A stretch of DNA of 64,000 bases from Streptomyces sp. A0642 (GCF_004795105.1 NZ_SSBL01000009.1:124001-188000), one strand, 5' to 3'; numbered from the stretch's first letter, positions 1 to 9,028 are shown. The notes: generated by a model from the letters alone, not told the origin. Translations and numbers: made by a program.

Positions 1-20
1 CCCGGCGTAGGCTGGGTCCC

Positions 21-530
21 ATGCAGCAACGCGACTGGACCGACGGCCACGTGGAGCGGTGGAAGCCGGTCCTTCCGGAACTCGACCCCGATGTCGAGGG
101 CGCGGTGACCCGGATGAAGAAGCTCTCCGTCCATCTGCGCCGGGTACGCGAACAGTCACTGGTCGACTTCGACCTGGACCGCCAGGAGTTCGACACGCTG
201 CACAAGCTCGCCGGCCGCGGTGGCAAGGCCGCCCCCTCCGAACTCGCCGCCGACCTCGACCTCGCGCCCGCCTCCGTCACCGGCCGGCTGGACGCCCTGG
301 AGCGCCGCGGCTTCGTCCGCCGTACGCCGTCCGTCACCGACCGCCGTCGCGTCGACGTGGAACTGACCGACGAGGGCCGCTCCACCTGGATCGGCGCGAT
401 GGAGTTCCTCGGCAACGAGGAGGACCGGCTGCTGGGCGTCCTCGCCAAGGACGAACGCGCCCTGCTCAACGACATGCTCCGGCGCATCATGGTCGTCGCC
501 GAGGACAAGGGCGGCGCGGGCTGGGACTGA
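21..530 (+). CDS. MarR-family transcriptional regulator
   Basis: Predicted 169-residue winged-helix DNA-binding protein. The central part (residues ~55-120) has the MarR arrangement: a helix-turn-helix around LAADLDLAPASVTGRLDAL followed by the wing with the conserved basic turn SVTDRRRVDVELTDEG. Length and layout fit a full MarR protein that should act as a dimer on a nearby operator. Only 20 bases lie upstream in the window, so neither its own operator nor a divergent target gene can be seen. It converges on sdhB and shares a strong terminator with it. Ligand and targets are unknown. Confidence 0.93.
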   Translation: MQQRDWTDGHVERWKPVLPELDPDVEGAVTRMKKLSVHLRRVREQSLVDFDLDRQEFDTLHKLAGRGGKAAPSELAADLDLAPASVTGRLDALERRGFVRRTPSVTDRRRVDVELTDEGRSTWIGAMEFLGNEEDRLLGVLAKDERALLNDMLRRIMVVAEDKGGAGWD

Positions 531-551
531 CATCCGCCCCGGCGCACGGCA

Positions 552-596
552 AGAGGCCCCGTCCTTCGCAGTGTCACTGCGAAGGACGGGGCCTCT
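552..596. terminator. Bidirectional terminator between the MarR gene and sdhB
   Basis: A perfect inverted repeat with 22-base arms (552-573 and 575-596) lies between two convergent genes, 22 bases past the MarR stop and 15 bases before the sdhB stop. It can fold on both transcripts, so it probably terminates both. Confidence 0.9.
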
Positions 597-611
597 GGTG
601 CGCTCGGGGGA

Positions 612-1388
612 TCAGAAGCGACGCGTGATCAGCGCGCGCTTGACCTCCTGGATCGCCTTCGTGACCTCGATGCCACGCGGGCAGGCGTCCGTGCAGTTGA
701 ACGTGGTGCGGCAACGCCACACACCGTCACGGTCGTTGAGGATCTCGAGCCGCTGCTCGCCGCCCTCGTCACGCGAGTCGAAGATGAAGCGGTGCGCGTT
801 GACGATCGCCGCCGGGCCGAAGTACTGGCCGTCGTTCCAGAACACCGGGCACGAGGACGTGCACGCGGCGCACAGGATGCACTTGGTGGTGTCGTCGAAG
901 CGCTCGCGGTCCTCGGCGGACTGCAGGCGCTCGCGGGTCGGCTCGTTCCCCTTGGTGATGAGGAAGGGCATGACGTCGCGGTAGGCCTGGAAGAACGGGT
1001 CCATGTCGACCACGAGGTCCTTGAGGACCGTGAGGCCCTTTATGGCCTCGACCGTGATCGGCTTCTCCGGGCTCAGGTCCTTGATCAGCGTCTTGCAGGC
1101 GAGCCGGTTCTTGCCGTTGATCCGCATCGCGTCGGAACCGCAGATGCCGTGCGCGCACGAGCGGCGGAACGTCAGCGAGCCGTCGGTCTCCCACTTGATC
1201 TTGTGAAGGGCGTCGAGCACGCGCTCCTTCGGGTCGATCTCGATCTGGAAGTCCTGCCACTGGGCCTCTTCGGAGACCTCGGGGTTGAAGCGGCGGATCC
1301 GGAACGTGGCCGTGATGTACGGCGAGTCGGCGAAGCCGGCCTCGGGCTCGGGAGCCTTGTCGGCCTTTTCCAGGGTGGGGGTAGACAT
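612..1388 (-). CDS. sdhB: Succinate dehydrogenase iron-sulfur subunit
   Basis: 258-residue electron-transfer subunit of complex II. The N-terminal ferredoxin-like domain carries CAHGICGSD...C for the [2Fe-2S] cluster. The usual third cysteine is Asp, as in E. coli SdhB. The C-terminal domain carries CILCAACTSSCP for [4Fe-4S] and CRTTFNCTDACPRG for [3Fe-4S]. It passes electrons from the SdhA flavin to the membrane anchor. It is the last gene of the leftward sdhC-sdhD-sdhA-sdhB operon. Its ATG overlaps the sdhA stop by one base (TGATG), implying translational coupling. Confidence 0.98.
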   Translation of the reverse strand: MSTPTLEKADKAPEPEAGFADSPYITATFRIRRFNPEVSEEAQWQDFQIEIDPKERVLDALHKIKWETDGSLTFRRSCAHGICGSDAMRINGKNRLACKTLIKDLSPEKPITVEAIKGLTVLKDLVVDMDPFFQAYRDVMPFLITKGNEPTRERLQSAEDRERFDDTTKCILCAACTSSCPVFWNDGQYFGPAAIVNAHRFIFDSRDEGGEQRLEILNDRDGVWRCRTTFNCTDACPRGIEVTKAIQEVKRALITRRF

Positions 1389-3142
1389 CAGTACTTACGC
1401 TCCATCGGCTGGTAGCGGGTCTGGACGACCGGCTTGTAGTCCAGCCGGATCGACTCGGTGCCGTCGGCGGCGACCTCGCGGTACGCCATGGTGTGGCGCA
1501 TGAAGTTGACGTCGTCGCGGTTGGGGTAGTCCTCGCGGTAGTGACCGCCGCGGGACTCCTTGCGCGCCAGCGCCGAAGTCGCCATGACCTCGGCGAGGTC
1601 GAGCAGGTTGCCCAGCTCGATGGCCTCCAGCAGGTCCGTGTTGAACCGCTTGCCCTTGTCCTGGATGGACACGTTGAGGTAGCGCTTGCGCAGCTCCGCG
1701 ATCTTGTCGACCGCGGTCTTGATCGTCTGCTCGGTACGGAACACCATCACGTTGGCGTCCATGCACTCCTGCAGCTCCAGGCGGATCGCCGAGACGCGCT
1801 CGGAGCCCGTGGAGTTGCGCAGCCGCTCGACCTGGTCGACGACCATCTGCGCCGGGTTCTCGGGAAGCTCGACGAAGTCGTTCTTCGCGGAGTACTCGGC
1901 GGCGGCGATGCCCGACCGGCGGCCGAAGACGTTGATGTCGAGCAGCGAGTTGGTGCCGAGGCGGTTGGCGCCGTGCACCGAGACACAGGCGACCTCGCCG
2001 GCGGCGTACAGGCCCGGGACGACGGTGGTGTTGTCGGCCAGCACCTCGCCCTCGACGTTGGTCGGGATGCCGCCCATGGCGTAGTGCGCGGTCGGCTGGA
2101 TCGGGATCGGGTCCGTGTACGGCTCGATGCCGAGGTACGTACGCGCGAACTCCGTGATGTCCGGGAGCTTCGCGTCCAGCTGCTCCGGCGGCAGGTGCGT
2201 GAGGTCGAGGTAGACGTGGTCGCCCTCGGGACCGCAGCCGCGGCCCTCACGGATCTCCGTGTAGATGGAGCGGGACACGACGTCACGGGACGCGAGGTCC
2301 TTCATGACGGGCGCGTACTTCTCCATGAAGCGCTCGCCGTCCTTGTTGCGGAGGATGCCGCCCTCACCGCGGGCGCCCTCCGTCAGCAGGATGCCCATGC
2401 GCCAGATGCCCGTCGGGTGGAACTGGAAGAACTCCATGTCCTCCAGCGGCAGACCACGGCGGTACGCGGCGGCCTGGCCGTCACCGGTCAGGGTGTGGGC
2501 GTTCGACGTCACCTTGAAGAACTTGCCGGTGCCGCCGGAGGCGAAGATGATCGACTTCGCCTGGAAGACGTGGATCTCACCGGTCGCCAGCTCGTACGCG
2601 ACGACGCCGGCGGACTTCTTGACCCCGTCGACCTCCTGGAGCAGCAGGTCCAGGACGTAGAACTCGTTGAAGAACTCCACACCCTCCTTGACGCAGTTCT
2701 GGTACAGCGTCTGGAGGATCATGTGGCCGGTGCGGTCCGAGGCGTAGCAGGACCGGCGGACCGGGGCCTCGCCGTGGTTACGGCTGTGGCCGCCGAAACG
2801 GCGCTGGTCGATCTTGCCCTCGGGCGTGCGGTTGAACGGCAGGCCCATCTTCTCCAGGTCGAGAACGGAGTCGATGGCCTCCTTCGCCAGGATCTCGGCG
2901 GCGTCCTGGTCGACCAGGTAGTCGCCGCCCTTGATCGTGTCGAAGGTGTGCCACTCCCAGTTGTCCTCCTCCACGTTGGCGAGCGCGGCGGCCATGCCGC
3001 CCTGCGCCGCGCCCGTGTGGGAGCGGGTGGGGTAGAGCTTGGTCAGCACGGCGGTGCGGCTGCGCTTCGTCGACTCGATGGCCGCGCGCATGCCGGCGCC
3101 GCCGGCGCCGACGATGACGGTGTCGTACTTGTGGATCTGCAT
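1388..3142 (-). CDS. sdhA: Succinate dehydrogenase flavoprotein subunit
   Basis: 584-residue catalytic subunit that oxidises succinate to fumarate. Visible features are the N-terminal dinucleotide fold VIVGAGGAGMRAA, the SHTGAAQGG segment containing the histidine that normally binds FAD covalently, the HGEAPVRRSCYA region and the late HGANRLGTNSL flavin motif. Length matches the family. The start is supported by an AGAGGT ribosome-binding site just upstream. It sits 30 bases after sdhD and overlaps sdhB by one base. Confidence 0.98.
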   Translation of the reverse strand: MQIHKYDTVIVGAGGAGMRAAIESTKRSRTAVLTKLYPTRSHTGAAQGGMAAALANVEEDNWEWHTFDTIKGGDYLVDQDAAEILAKEAIDSVLDLEKMGLPFNRTPEGKIDQRRFGGHSRNHGEAPVRRSCYASDRTGHMILQTLYQNCVKEGVEFFNEFYVLDLLLQEVDGVKKSAGVVAYELATGEIHVFQAKSIIFASGGTGKFFKVTSNAHTLTGDGQAAAYRRGLPLEDMEFFQFHPTGIWRMGILLTEGARGEGGILRNKDGERFMEKYAPVMKDLASRDVVSRSIYTEIREGRGCGPEGDHVYLDLTHLPPEQLDAKLPDITEFARTYLGIEPYTDPIPIQPTAHYAMGGIPTNVEGEVLADNTTVVPGLYAAGEVACVSVHGANRLGTNSLLDINVFGRRSGIAAAEYSAKNDFVELPENPAQMVVDQVERLRNSTGSERVSAIRLELQECMDANVMVFRTEQTIKTAVDKIAELRKRYLNVSIQDKGKRFNTDLLEAIELGNLLDLAEVMATSALARKESRGGHYREDYPNRDDVNFMRHTMAYREVAADGTESIRLDYKPVVQTRYQPMERKY

Positions 3143-3172
3143 GGTTTACCTCTGGTCCTTCGGGCCCGGCGC

Positions 3173-3646
3173 CTAGCGGATGTTCGGGTCGAAGGTGAAG
3201 ATCACCAGCGTGCCCAGCAGGACGGTGAACACCGTGGCGGTGTACAGCAGCATCTTCAGCCAGAAACGGGTGTTGTCCCGTTCGGCGTAGTCGTTGATGA
3301 CCGTACGGAGACCGTTGGCGCCGTGCAGCATGGCGAGCCACAGCATCGCCAGGTCCCAGACCTGCCAGAACGGCGAGGCCCAGCGGCCCGCCACGAAGGC
3401 GAAGCCGATCTTGGAGACGCCGCCGTCCAGCACGAGCTGGATCAGCAGGTGACCCAGGACCAGGACGACCAGCACGATGCCCGACAGGCGCATGAAGAGC
3501 CAGGCGTACATCTCGAAGTTGGTGCGGGAGCCCTTGGGGGTCTTGCCGGTCCGCTTGCGCGGGGGCTCGATCACGGGCGCCGGGTTGTCGGCGTCGTACA
3601 GGGCGGCGCCCTCGACGGCGCCGATCGCGGAGGTCTCGGTGGACAT
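3173..3646 (-). CDS. sdhD: Succinate dehydrogenase hydrophobic anchor subunit
   Basis: 157-residue membrane anchor. After a polar N-terminus of ~45 residues there are three hydrophobic helices. The second contains the MLHGANGLRTVINDY segment, whose histidine is in the expected haem-b ligand position. The ATG at 3646 follows the sdhC stop by five bases and has GGGAG/GAGG upstream. With SdhC it anchors SdhAB and forms the quinone site. Confidence 0.94.
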   Translation of the reverse strand: MSTETSAIGAVEGAALYDADNPAPVIEPPRKRTGKTPKGSRTNFEMYAWLFMRLSGIVLVVLVLGHLLIQLVLDGGVSKIGFAFVAGRWASPFWQVWDLAMLWLAMLHGANGLRTVINDYAERDNTRFWLKMLLYTATVFTVLLGTLVIFTFDPNIR

Positions 3647-3651
3647 GGGCC

Positions 3652-4032
3652 TCAGCTCCCGAAGAGTTCGCGTACGGCGTGGCCGAGGACGGGGTACAGC
3701 GCCCCGAGCATCAGCACGATCCAGATGCCGAGCACGGCCCAGAGCATCTGCTTCTGAACGCGCGGGCCCTTGGCCCAGAAGTCGACTGCGACGATGCGCA
3801 GACCGTTCAGCGCGTGGAAGAGAATCGCGGCCACCAGGCCGTATTCGAGGAGGGCGACGATCGGCGTCTTGTACGTGGAAACGACGTCGTCGTACGCCTC
3901 GGGGGAGACGCGGACGAGAGCGGTGTCCAGGACATGTACGAACAGGAAGAAGAAAATGAGGACACCGGTGACTCGATGAGCCACCCAGGACCACATGCCT
4001 TCCCGGCCGCGGTACAGCGTTCCAGCCGGCAC
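3652..4032 (-). CDS. sdhC: Succinate dehydrogenase cytochrome b556 subunit
   Basis: 126-residue membrane anchor and first gene of the operon. It has the SdhC opening PAGTLYRGREGMWSWVAHRVTG, a first helix GVLIFFFLFVHVLDTA, and FHALNGLRIVAVDF, where the histidine should ligate haem b. I place the start at GTG 4032 because GGAGGG lies at a good distance upstream and the length then matches actinobacterial SdhC. A longer reading frame reaches 4107 but its first 25 residues look non-coding. Confidence 0.93.
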   Translation of the reverse strand: MPAGTLYRGREGMWSWVAHRVTGVLIFFFLFVHVLDTALVRVSPEAYDDVVSTYKTPIVALLEYGLVAAILFHALNGLRIVAVDFWAKGPRVQKQMLWAVLGIWIVLMLGALYPVLGHAVRELFGS

Positions 4033-4274
4033 GGAAGAACCCTCCGGGAGCGGGGATTGGGGTCGGCCGGCTTGACTGTCGGTCTGACCCGGCCGGGTAC
4101 GGTCCACCGGCCCCGGCCATCGTAGCGACGGTTTGTCGGTTCGATCGCGCGGGGGCCTCTGGTGTGATCAAAGTGGCAACGAATCAGGCACGGACGGGCT
4201 ATGGACAGGTGCTGGGAGGCCTGTTTGCCCGCCTGTGGCACGGAATCCGCCCCTCGGTGCCCACCGCCAACCCG
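4033..4274 (-). promoter_or_regulatory. Upstream region of the sdh operon
   Basis: 242 bases without a gene between sdhC and the next leftward gene. The sdh promoter should lie here. I could not pick convincing -10 and -35 hexamers or a clear redox-regulator palindrome. Confidence 0.4.
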
Positions 4275-4784
4275 TTACTGACTCGATACCAGCTCGATGA
4301 TGCGGCCCCGGGCGAGTCGCCGCATCTCGTCGGCCGTCACCACCCGCTCGTGCTCGGGCTCGTGTCCCAGCCGGGCCCGGATGCCGGCCAGCACCTGATC
4401 GGGGTGTTCCGCGGGCCGGAAGCCGTCCAGGCAGATCACGAAGACATGGCCGAACCGGGACTCGTACGCGGCGTGCGCGGCGGCCAGCGCGAGGTGGGCG
4501 GCGTGCGGCGCGTCCGGGTGCAGGCCGGGGGCGGCCTCGGCGGCCAGCGCCTCGGCGCGGTCGGCGGGGGAGAGGTCGTAGCAGGCCTCGTCCACGGCGG
4601 CCAGCAGCGCGTCCAGGTCCGGGTAGGGGCGGTGGGCGGCCAGCCGTTCGGCCCAGCGCGGGCTGCCGTAGCACTCCAGCAGCACGGCCTCGGCCTCGTC
4701 GGCGGGGGCGGCGTTGAACCGCGGCAGGCCCGACGGGCCCCGCGCGGCGCGGCCGGGCGCGGATCCGCAGCTCTGTACGGGCAC
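4275..4784 (-). CDS. 2-oxo-4-hydroxy-4-carboxy-5-ureidoimidazoline (OHCU) decarboxylase-like protein
   Basis: 169-residue protein resembling the UraD family, which converts OHCU to S-allantoin in urate degradation. The N-terminal LPRFNAAPADEAEAVLLECYGSPRWAERL block and the C-terminal SRFGHVFVICLDGF...AD.MRRLARGRI block follow the family. The usual catalytic HPRIG-type segment is degenerate; only LHPD is visible. No other urate-pathway gene is adjacent. The GTG at 4784 has no clear ribosome-binding site, so the true start may lie closer to LPRFN. Family assignment is good, activity uncertain. Confidence 0.78.
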   Translation of the reverse strand: MPVQSCGSAPGRAARGPSGLPRFNAAPADEAEAVLLECYGSPRWAERLAAHRPYPDLDALLAAVDEACYDLSPADRAEALAAEAAPGLHPDAPHAAHLALAAAHAAYESRFGHVFVICLDGFRPAEHPDQVLAGIRARLGHEPEHERVVTADEMRRLARGRIIELVSSQ

Positions 4785-5049
4785 GGCGGTGCGGCGGGCG
4801 GACCGGGGCGGCTGCGCGGGGAGGCCGGCGTGGGACTCGCTGGACCTGGACAGCGTGGGCTCCTGGAATCAACGGCATCTGTGAACCTGGAGTGGGGAGG
4901 GACCGGAGAGACCAGGTGGATGCAGGGTGAAGGGAGAGACGAATGTGCCTCAAAGCTAGCGACGCTGGGCAACGGCCGTCCGACGGATGCGCGAATTTCA
5001 CCCGGACGAGAGAGTTTCACGACGGCTGAGGGCTGGATGGTCGAGGAGA

Positions 5050-5172
5050 ATGCCCGGCTATCTCCCCCCATCCACTGTCTTCGCCCTGTTTCCCCCGCTT
5101 CTCCTGCTTCTCTGTTTCCCCCTGCTTCTTCCGCTTCCCCTGTTCCCCTTTGCACCGGAGGTTTCTGACTGA
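5050..5172 (+). CDS. Possible small hydrophobic peptide coupled to the GH20 lipoprotein
   Basis: A frame open from 4987 contains an ATG at 5050 and would encode about 40 residues rich in Leu, Pro and Phe, resembling a membrane peptide. Its TGA overlaps the ATG of the next gene (TGATG at 5170-5174). The frame coincides with a pyrimidine-rich DNA tract, so the hydrophobicity may be a by-product of base composition. The rest of the 387-base gap 4785-5171 shows nothing recognisable. Confidence 0.22.
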   Translation: MPGYLPPSTVFALFPPLLLLLCFPLLLPLPLFPFAPEVSD

Positions 5173-6785
5173 TGGCACCTTCACGCGGCGCCCTCATGGC
5201 CGTTGCGGCGGTCGCCGCAGCGACCGTCGCCGTCGCCGCCTGCGACGACTCCGGCACCGAACACGGCAACGGATCCGAGACGACGTCCCGCCCGGCGTCG
5301 TCCCCGTCGTCGCCGTCCGCGTCCCCCAAGCCCTCCCCGACCCGGAGCTACCCGCTCTCCAAGGCGCCACGCACCATCCCTTCCGTACGCGAACACACCC
5401 CCGCCCGCGGCCCCGGCTGGCAGCCCGGGAAGGACAGCGCCGTGGTGATCGGCAAGGGCGACAAGGTCCTCGCCGACGAGGGGCGGCTGCTCGCCGGTGA
5501 GCTGAAGATCCACTATCGGGGTGAGGCACAGGCCCGTGCGGGTGACGTGGAGCTGGCGCTGAACCCGAAGGACCGCGGCGGGCCGGAGTCGTACGCCCTG
5601 CGGACCCGCGACGGACGCGTCACGATCACCGGTCCCACCGACGCGGGTGTCTTCTACGGAACCCGCACCCTCAAGCAGTCCGTGCGGGCCGACGGCACCA
5701 TGCCCGAGGGGGAGGTCAGTGACCGGCCCGCCCGCCCGCAGCGCGGTCTCAACCTCGACATCGCGCGCAAGCACTACACCGCCGGCTGGATCGAGGACCG
5801 GCTGCGCAGCATGGCCGATCTCAAGCTCAACCAGCTCGGCCTGCACTTCTCCGACGACCAGGCCTTCCGCATCGCCTCGGACACGCACCCCGAAGTGGTG
5901 TCGCCCGAGCACCTGACCAAGGCCGAGGTGCGGCACATCGTGGCCCTGGCCGGCCGGCTGCACATCGAGGTCGTCCCCGAGATCGACTCGCCCGGCCACC
6001 TCGGGGCGGTCCTGCGCGCCCACCCCGAGCTCCAGCTGTACAACGTCTCGGGCGTGCCCTCCAAGGGGTCGCTCGACATCTCGAAGCCGGGCGCGGCGAA
6101 ACTCGTCGACGAGCTCCTCGGCGAGTACACCGAGCTGTTCGGGGGCGCCTTCTGGCATCTGGGCGCCGACGAGTACCAGGCACTCACGGTGAGCAGCCCC
6201 GCCGCCTCGTACCCACAGCTCCAGCGCGCGGCCGTGGCGAAGTACGGAGCGCAGGCCGGCATCGAGGACCTCGCCACCGGCTGGCTCAACGACCGTGCGG
6301 CGGTGGTCCGGCCGCACGGCATGAAGCCCAAGGCATGGAACGACGGCCTCTTCCGCGACAGCACCGTCCGGGCCGACAAGGACATCGAGATCGAGTACTG
6401 GACGGGCAAGGAGTACGGCGCGCGGCCGCCGGAGCAGTACCTGCGCGAGGGGTACAAGATGCTGAACCTCAACGACGAGTTCCTCTACTACGTGCTCGGC
6501 CAGCCCAACGCCTTCGTCTACCCCACCGGCAAGCGCATCTACGAGCAGTGGACCCCCCTCGTGCTGCGGGGCACGACCCCCGTCCCCTCGAAGTACTCGG
6601 ACCAGATCCTCGGCGGCCGGTTCGCGGTCTGGGGCGACTTCCCGAACGCCCAGACCGCGGCCCAGGTGGCCGAGGGCATCCGGATGCCGCTGCGGGCGAC
6701 GTCCCAGAAGCTGTGGGACCCGGACAAGCCGGCGCTGAGCTGGGAGGGGTTCAAGGCACTGGCGAAGGAGATCGACCAGGGCTGA
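5172..6785 (+). CDS. Beta-N-acetylhexosaminidase, GH20 family lipoprotein
   Basis: 537-residue secreted glycosidase predicted to remove terminal N-acetylhexosamine residues. The N-terminus is a lipoprotein signal (hydrophobic stretch then VAVAAC at ~20-25), followed by a Ser/Pro-rich linker. An N-terminal alpha/beta domain precedes the GH20 barrel starting at ~190 (RPQRGLNLDIARKHY). The catalytic Asp-Glu pair is in WHLGADEYQ, and LHFSDDQAFRI and EIDSPGHL are typical barrel segments. The start is supported by CGGAGG ten bases upstream. It stands alone on this strand and probably acts in chitin or cell-wall aminosugar recovery. Confidence 0.93.
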   Translation: MAPSRGALMAVAAVAAATVAVAACDDSGTEHGNGSETTSRPASSPSSPSASPKPSPTRSYPLSKAPRTIPSVREHTPARGPGWQPGKDSAVVIGKGDKVLADEGRLLAGELKIHYRGEAQARAGDVELALNPKDRGGPESYALRTRDGRVTITGPTDAGVFYGTRTLKQSVRADGTMPEGEVSDRPARPQRGLNLDIARKHYTAGWIEDRLRSMADLKLNQLGLHFSDDQAFRIASDTHPEVVSPEHLTKAEVRHIVALAGRLHIEVVPEIDSPGHLGAVLRAHPELQLYNVSGVPSKGSLDISKPGAAKLVDELLGEYTELFGGAFWHLGADEYQALTVSSPAASYPQLQRAAVAKYGAQAGIEDLATGWLNDRAAVVRPHGMKPKAWNDGLFRDSTVRADKDIEIEYWTGKEYGARPPEQYLREGYKMLNLNDEFLYYVLGQPNAFVYPTGKRIYEQWTPLVLRGTTPVPSKYSDQILGGRFAVWGDFPNAQTAAQVAEGIRMPLRATSQKLWDPDKPALSWEGFKALAKEIDQG

Positions 6786-6902
6786 GAGCCATGGGCCCAT
6801 GGACAGCGCGGCGAGCGGGGGCTACGTTCCGCTTGCCGCGCGATCCGGGGAGGGACGCGCGCTCCATGCGCTGACATCCAAACCCTGGGGGGTTCCACTT
6901 CC

Positions 6903-7727
6903 ATGCACTGCTCACTCTGCGGTACGAGACCGGCCACGACCGCCGACGGGCGGTGCGCGCTGTGCGCAGCCACCCGCCGGTCACGGCCGGGCGGCCTGAT
7001 GCCGACGCCGGCGGGGCCGGCGCCGCTGAGCTCGCTGCGCTCCCCGGTCGGGATCGGCAAGGCGGTGTGCGTGCTGCTCGGCGCGGTGGCCGTGGCCGAC
7101 GTGGCGTCGATCGCCGCCGGCGGCTACGCCCGCCAGGTGTACGACACGGCCATGGCCGGCGACTTCCTCATGTTCGACGATGCGCGCGCGGACCGCGCCG
7201 ACGCGCTGTACCAGGCGTCGGGCTCGCTGCGCATGCTGCTGTTCCTGGCCACCGTCGTCGTCTTCCTCGTCTGGTTCCGCCGGGTGCGGCTCAACGCGGA
7301 GGTGTTCGACGCGTACGCCCACACGCTGCGGCCCGGCTGGGCGATCGGCGGCTGGTTCGTCCCCCTCGGGAACCTCTGGCTGCCCCACCGCGTCGCGAGC
7401 GGCGTCTGGACCGCGAGCTCGCCGGGCGGCAGCCACCGGCCCCCGGCCCCTAGCGGGCTGCTGCACGCCTGGTGGGCGGCGCTGCTGTGCTCGGAGTTCC
7501 TCTCCCGGCTCCAGGGGCGGCTGTACCCGGACGCCGTGGAGCGGGACGCGGTCCTGCGCTCCTTCGACGTGGGCATGGTCGCCGACATGATCGACATCGC
7601 CGCCGCCGTACTCGCCGTTCTGTTCGTGCGGCGGCTGACCGCGATGCAGAGCGAACGGGCGGCGGAGCGGGCCTCCACCGTCCCGCCGCTCCCCGTGGAG
7701 CGGGCGGACTGGGGCCGGTCGCACTGA
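6903..7727 (+). CDS. DUF4328-type membrane protein with N-terminal zinc ribbon
   Basis: 274 residues. Two CxxC pairs (CSLCG at 3-7 and CALC near 18) suggest a short zinc ribbon. At least four hydrophobic segments follow, at roughly 48-70, 110-127, around 150 and near the C-terminus. The segment LRPGWAIGGWFVPLGNLWLPHRVASGVW is characteristic of DUF4328 proteins. Function is unknown for the family. A G-rich stretch upstream may serve as ribosome-binding site. Confidence 0.85.
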   Translation: MHCSLCGTRPATTADGRCALCAATRRSRPGGLMPTPAGPAPLSSLRSPVGIGKAVCVLLGAVAVADVASIAAGGYARQVYDTAMAGDFLMFDDARADRADALYQASGSLRMLLFLATVVVFLVWFRRVRLNAEVFDAYAHTLRPGWAIGGWFVPLGNLWLPHRVASGVWTASSPGGSHRPPAPSGLLHAWWAALLCSEFLSRLQGRLYPDAVERDAVLRSFDVGMVADMIDIAAAVLAVLFVRRLTAMQSERAAERASTVPPLPVERADWGRSH

Positions 7728-7765
7728 CGCACCGGTACGTGAGGGTCGGTATTCAGACTCCTTGA

Positions 7766-7781
7766 GTGACGCTTTTCGGCC
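7766..7781. repeat. 16-base element, copy 1
   Basis: GTGACGCTTTTCGGCC here and GTGACGTTTTTCGGCC at 11518-11533 differ at one base. Each lies about 40 bases after the stop of a rightward gene. Role unknown. Confidence 0.35.
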
Positions 7782-7861
7782 ATTCGGCGCTGAACGCGAT
7801 AAGAGGAAGCGCTGCCTCCCCGTGCATGACCGAGCACGGAGAGGGCCGACGGGAGACGCCG

Positions 7862-8431
7862 ATGAGCCTGCTGGAACTGATCGCCGCCGCTGACGCACGC
7901 GGGCTCGCCGCGAGCGGGGCCGCCTGCCTCGACCGCTGCCTGCCACAGCCGGCGGAGGGGGCCGACCCGGATCCCCTCCGCCCCCTCTGGGCCGGCTGCG
8001 CCGACCCCCGGGACTGGCAGGACCGGCTGACCGAGGCACGGGCCGCGCTGGACGGCCTGCCCGGTGCGCCGGAGAACCTGCTGCGGATCGCCGAGCTCCT
8101 CGGCGAGGCGCCGGCGGACCGGTCGGGCGAGGAACTGCGCACCTGGGCGGACGCCTGCTCGGTGCTCGCCCTCGACATCCACCGCGCGCACGACGCCGCA
8201 CGCGCCGACGCCGCGGAGCTGGTGGAGCGCTGCCGGGCCGGCGATCCGGCGGGGGCGGGGCCGCTGCTGTCCGGCGAGGCCGCCCGGCAGGTCAGGATCC
8301 TGGAGATGCTGGCCGAGATCGGGGACGGCGCCCCCACGGGTGCGGGACTGCGTCAGGTCATGGACGTGTCGACCGAGGGTCAGCGGGTCCTGCGCGCCGC
8401 CGCCTCGCGACGGGCCCGGGTGCGGGGCTGA
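7862..8431 (+). CDS. Hypothetical protein
   Basis: 189 residues, mostly helical by composition, Ala- and Leu-rich, with no transmembrane segment or signal peptide. I do not recognise a domain. ATG 7862 is chosen over the in-frame ATG codons further upstream because GGGAGA lies seven bases before it. Coding bias is clear, so the gene is probably real. It follows the DUF4328 gene but has its own ~130-base leader region. Confidence 0.72.
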   Translation: MSLLELIAAADARGLAASGAACLDRCLPQPAEGADPDPLRPLWAGCADPRDWQDRLTEARAALDGLPGAPENLLRIAELLGEAPADRSGEELRTWADACSVLALDIHRAHDAARADAAELVERCRAGDPAGAGPLLSGEAARQVRILEMLAEIGDGAPTGAGLRQVMDVSTEGQRVLRAAASRRARVRG

Positions 8432-8479
8432 GCGGGCGCCCCTGTCAGGGGCGCCCGCCATGCGATGCCGTTGCTCGTG

Positions 8480-9028
8480 TCATCCGTGCGCGCGACGACC
8501 GGGCGATGACGCGCCCGGGAGACGGCCGGTCATCAGGTCCCGGAGCCGGTCCGCGTCCTGGGGGTCGTCGAGGCCGCGTTTGGGCAGGACCAGGACTCCG
8601 GTTCCCCAGATGTCCGGCGTGAGCAGCACGAAGACCCGCCGGCTCTCGACGCAGCGTCCGTAGAACTGCCAGCCGGTCTCGTTCGTGTGCCGTTCGGTGA
8701 CGGTCCTGATGCCGGACGGATCGATGGTCACGCGGTGTTCGCCCAGGTGGCGGGCGTAGCCGAGCAGGGCCAGGGCCATCAGCCATCGGAAGACGACCAG
8801 CAGGAGGCAGGCGATCAGGAGGAACCTCCACACGCCCGCGCTCACGGAATCCACGCCCCTGGTCAGCAGGTTGGCGACGATCACGAAACCGAGGAAGGCG
8901 GCCAGCGTCCACAGAACGCGGTGACACCACCGGCCGGCCGGGCTGTGCCGCATCTGGAGCTTCAGCCCGTCGGAGATCTCCCGCCACGTCACCACGTACG
9001 TCAGTCGCACCGGAGTGTCAGCGGCCAT
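8480..9028 (-). CDS. YcxB-like membrane protein
   Basis: 182 residues with two adjacent hydrophobic helices (~40-60 and ~70-92) and a soluble C-terminal part: GEHRVTIDPSGIRTVTERHTNETGW followed by FVLLTPDIWGTGVLVLPKRG. That pattern matches the YcxB-like C-terminal domain. CCAGGGAGGG precedes the ATG and fixes the start. Function is unknown. Confidence 0.8.
   Translation of the reverse strand: MAADTPVRLTYVVTWREISDGLKLQMRHSPAGRWCHRVLWTLAAFLGFVIVANLLTRGVDSVSAGVWRFLLIACLLLVVFRWLMALALLGYARHLGEHRVTIDPSGIRTVTERHTNETGWQFYGRCVESRRVFVLLTPDIWGTGVLVLPKRGLDDPQDADRLRDLMTGRLPGASSPGRRAHG

Noticed and set aside
59..628. Arg/Pro-rich open frames overlapping the MarR gene and most other genes
   Set aside because: In this GC-rich DNA, shadow frames stay open by chance. 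Their composition is Arg/Pro/Gly-rich without domains, and they oppose the codon bias of the real genes.
1493..3757. 754-codon frame on the + strand across sdhA and sdhD
   Set aside because: It is entirely antisense to well-conserved sdh genes and its translation has no recognisable domain.
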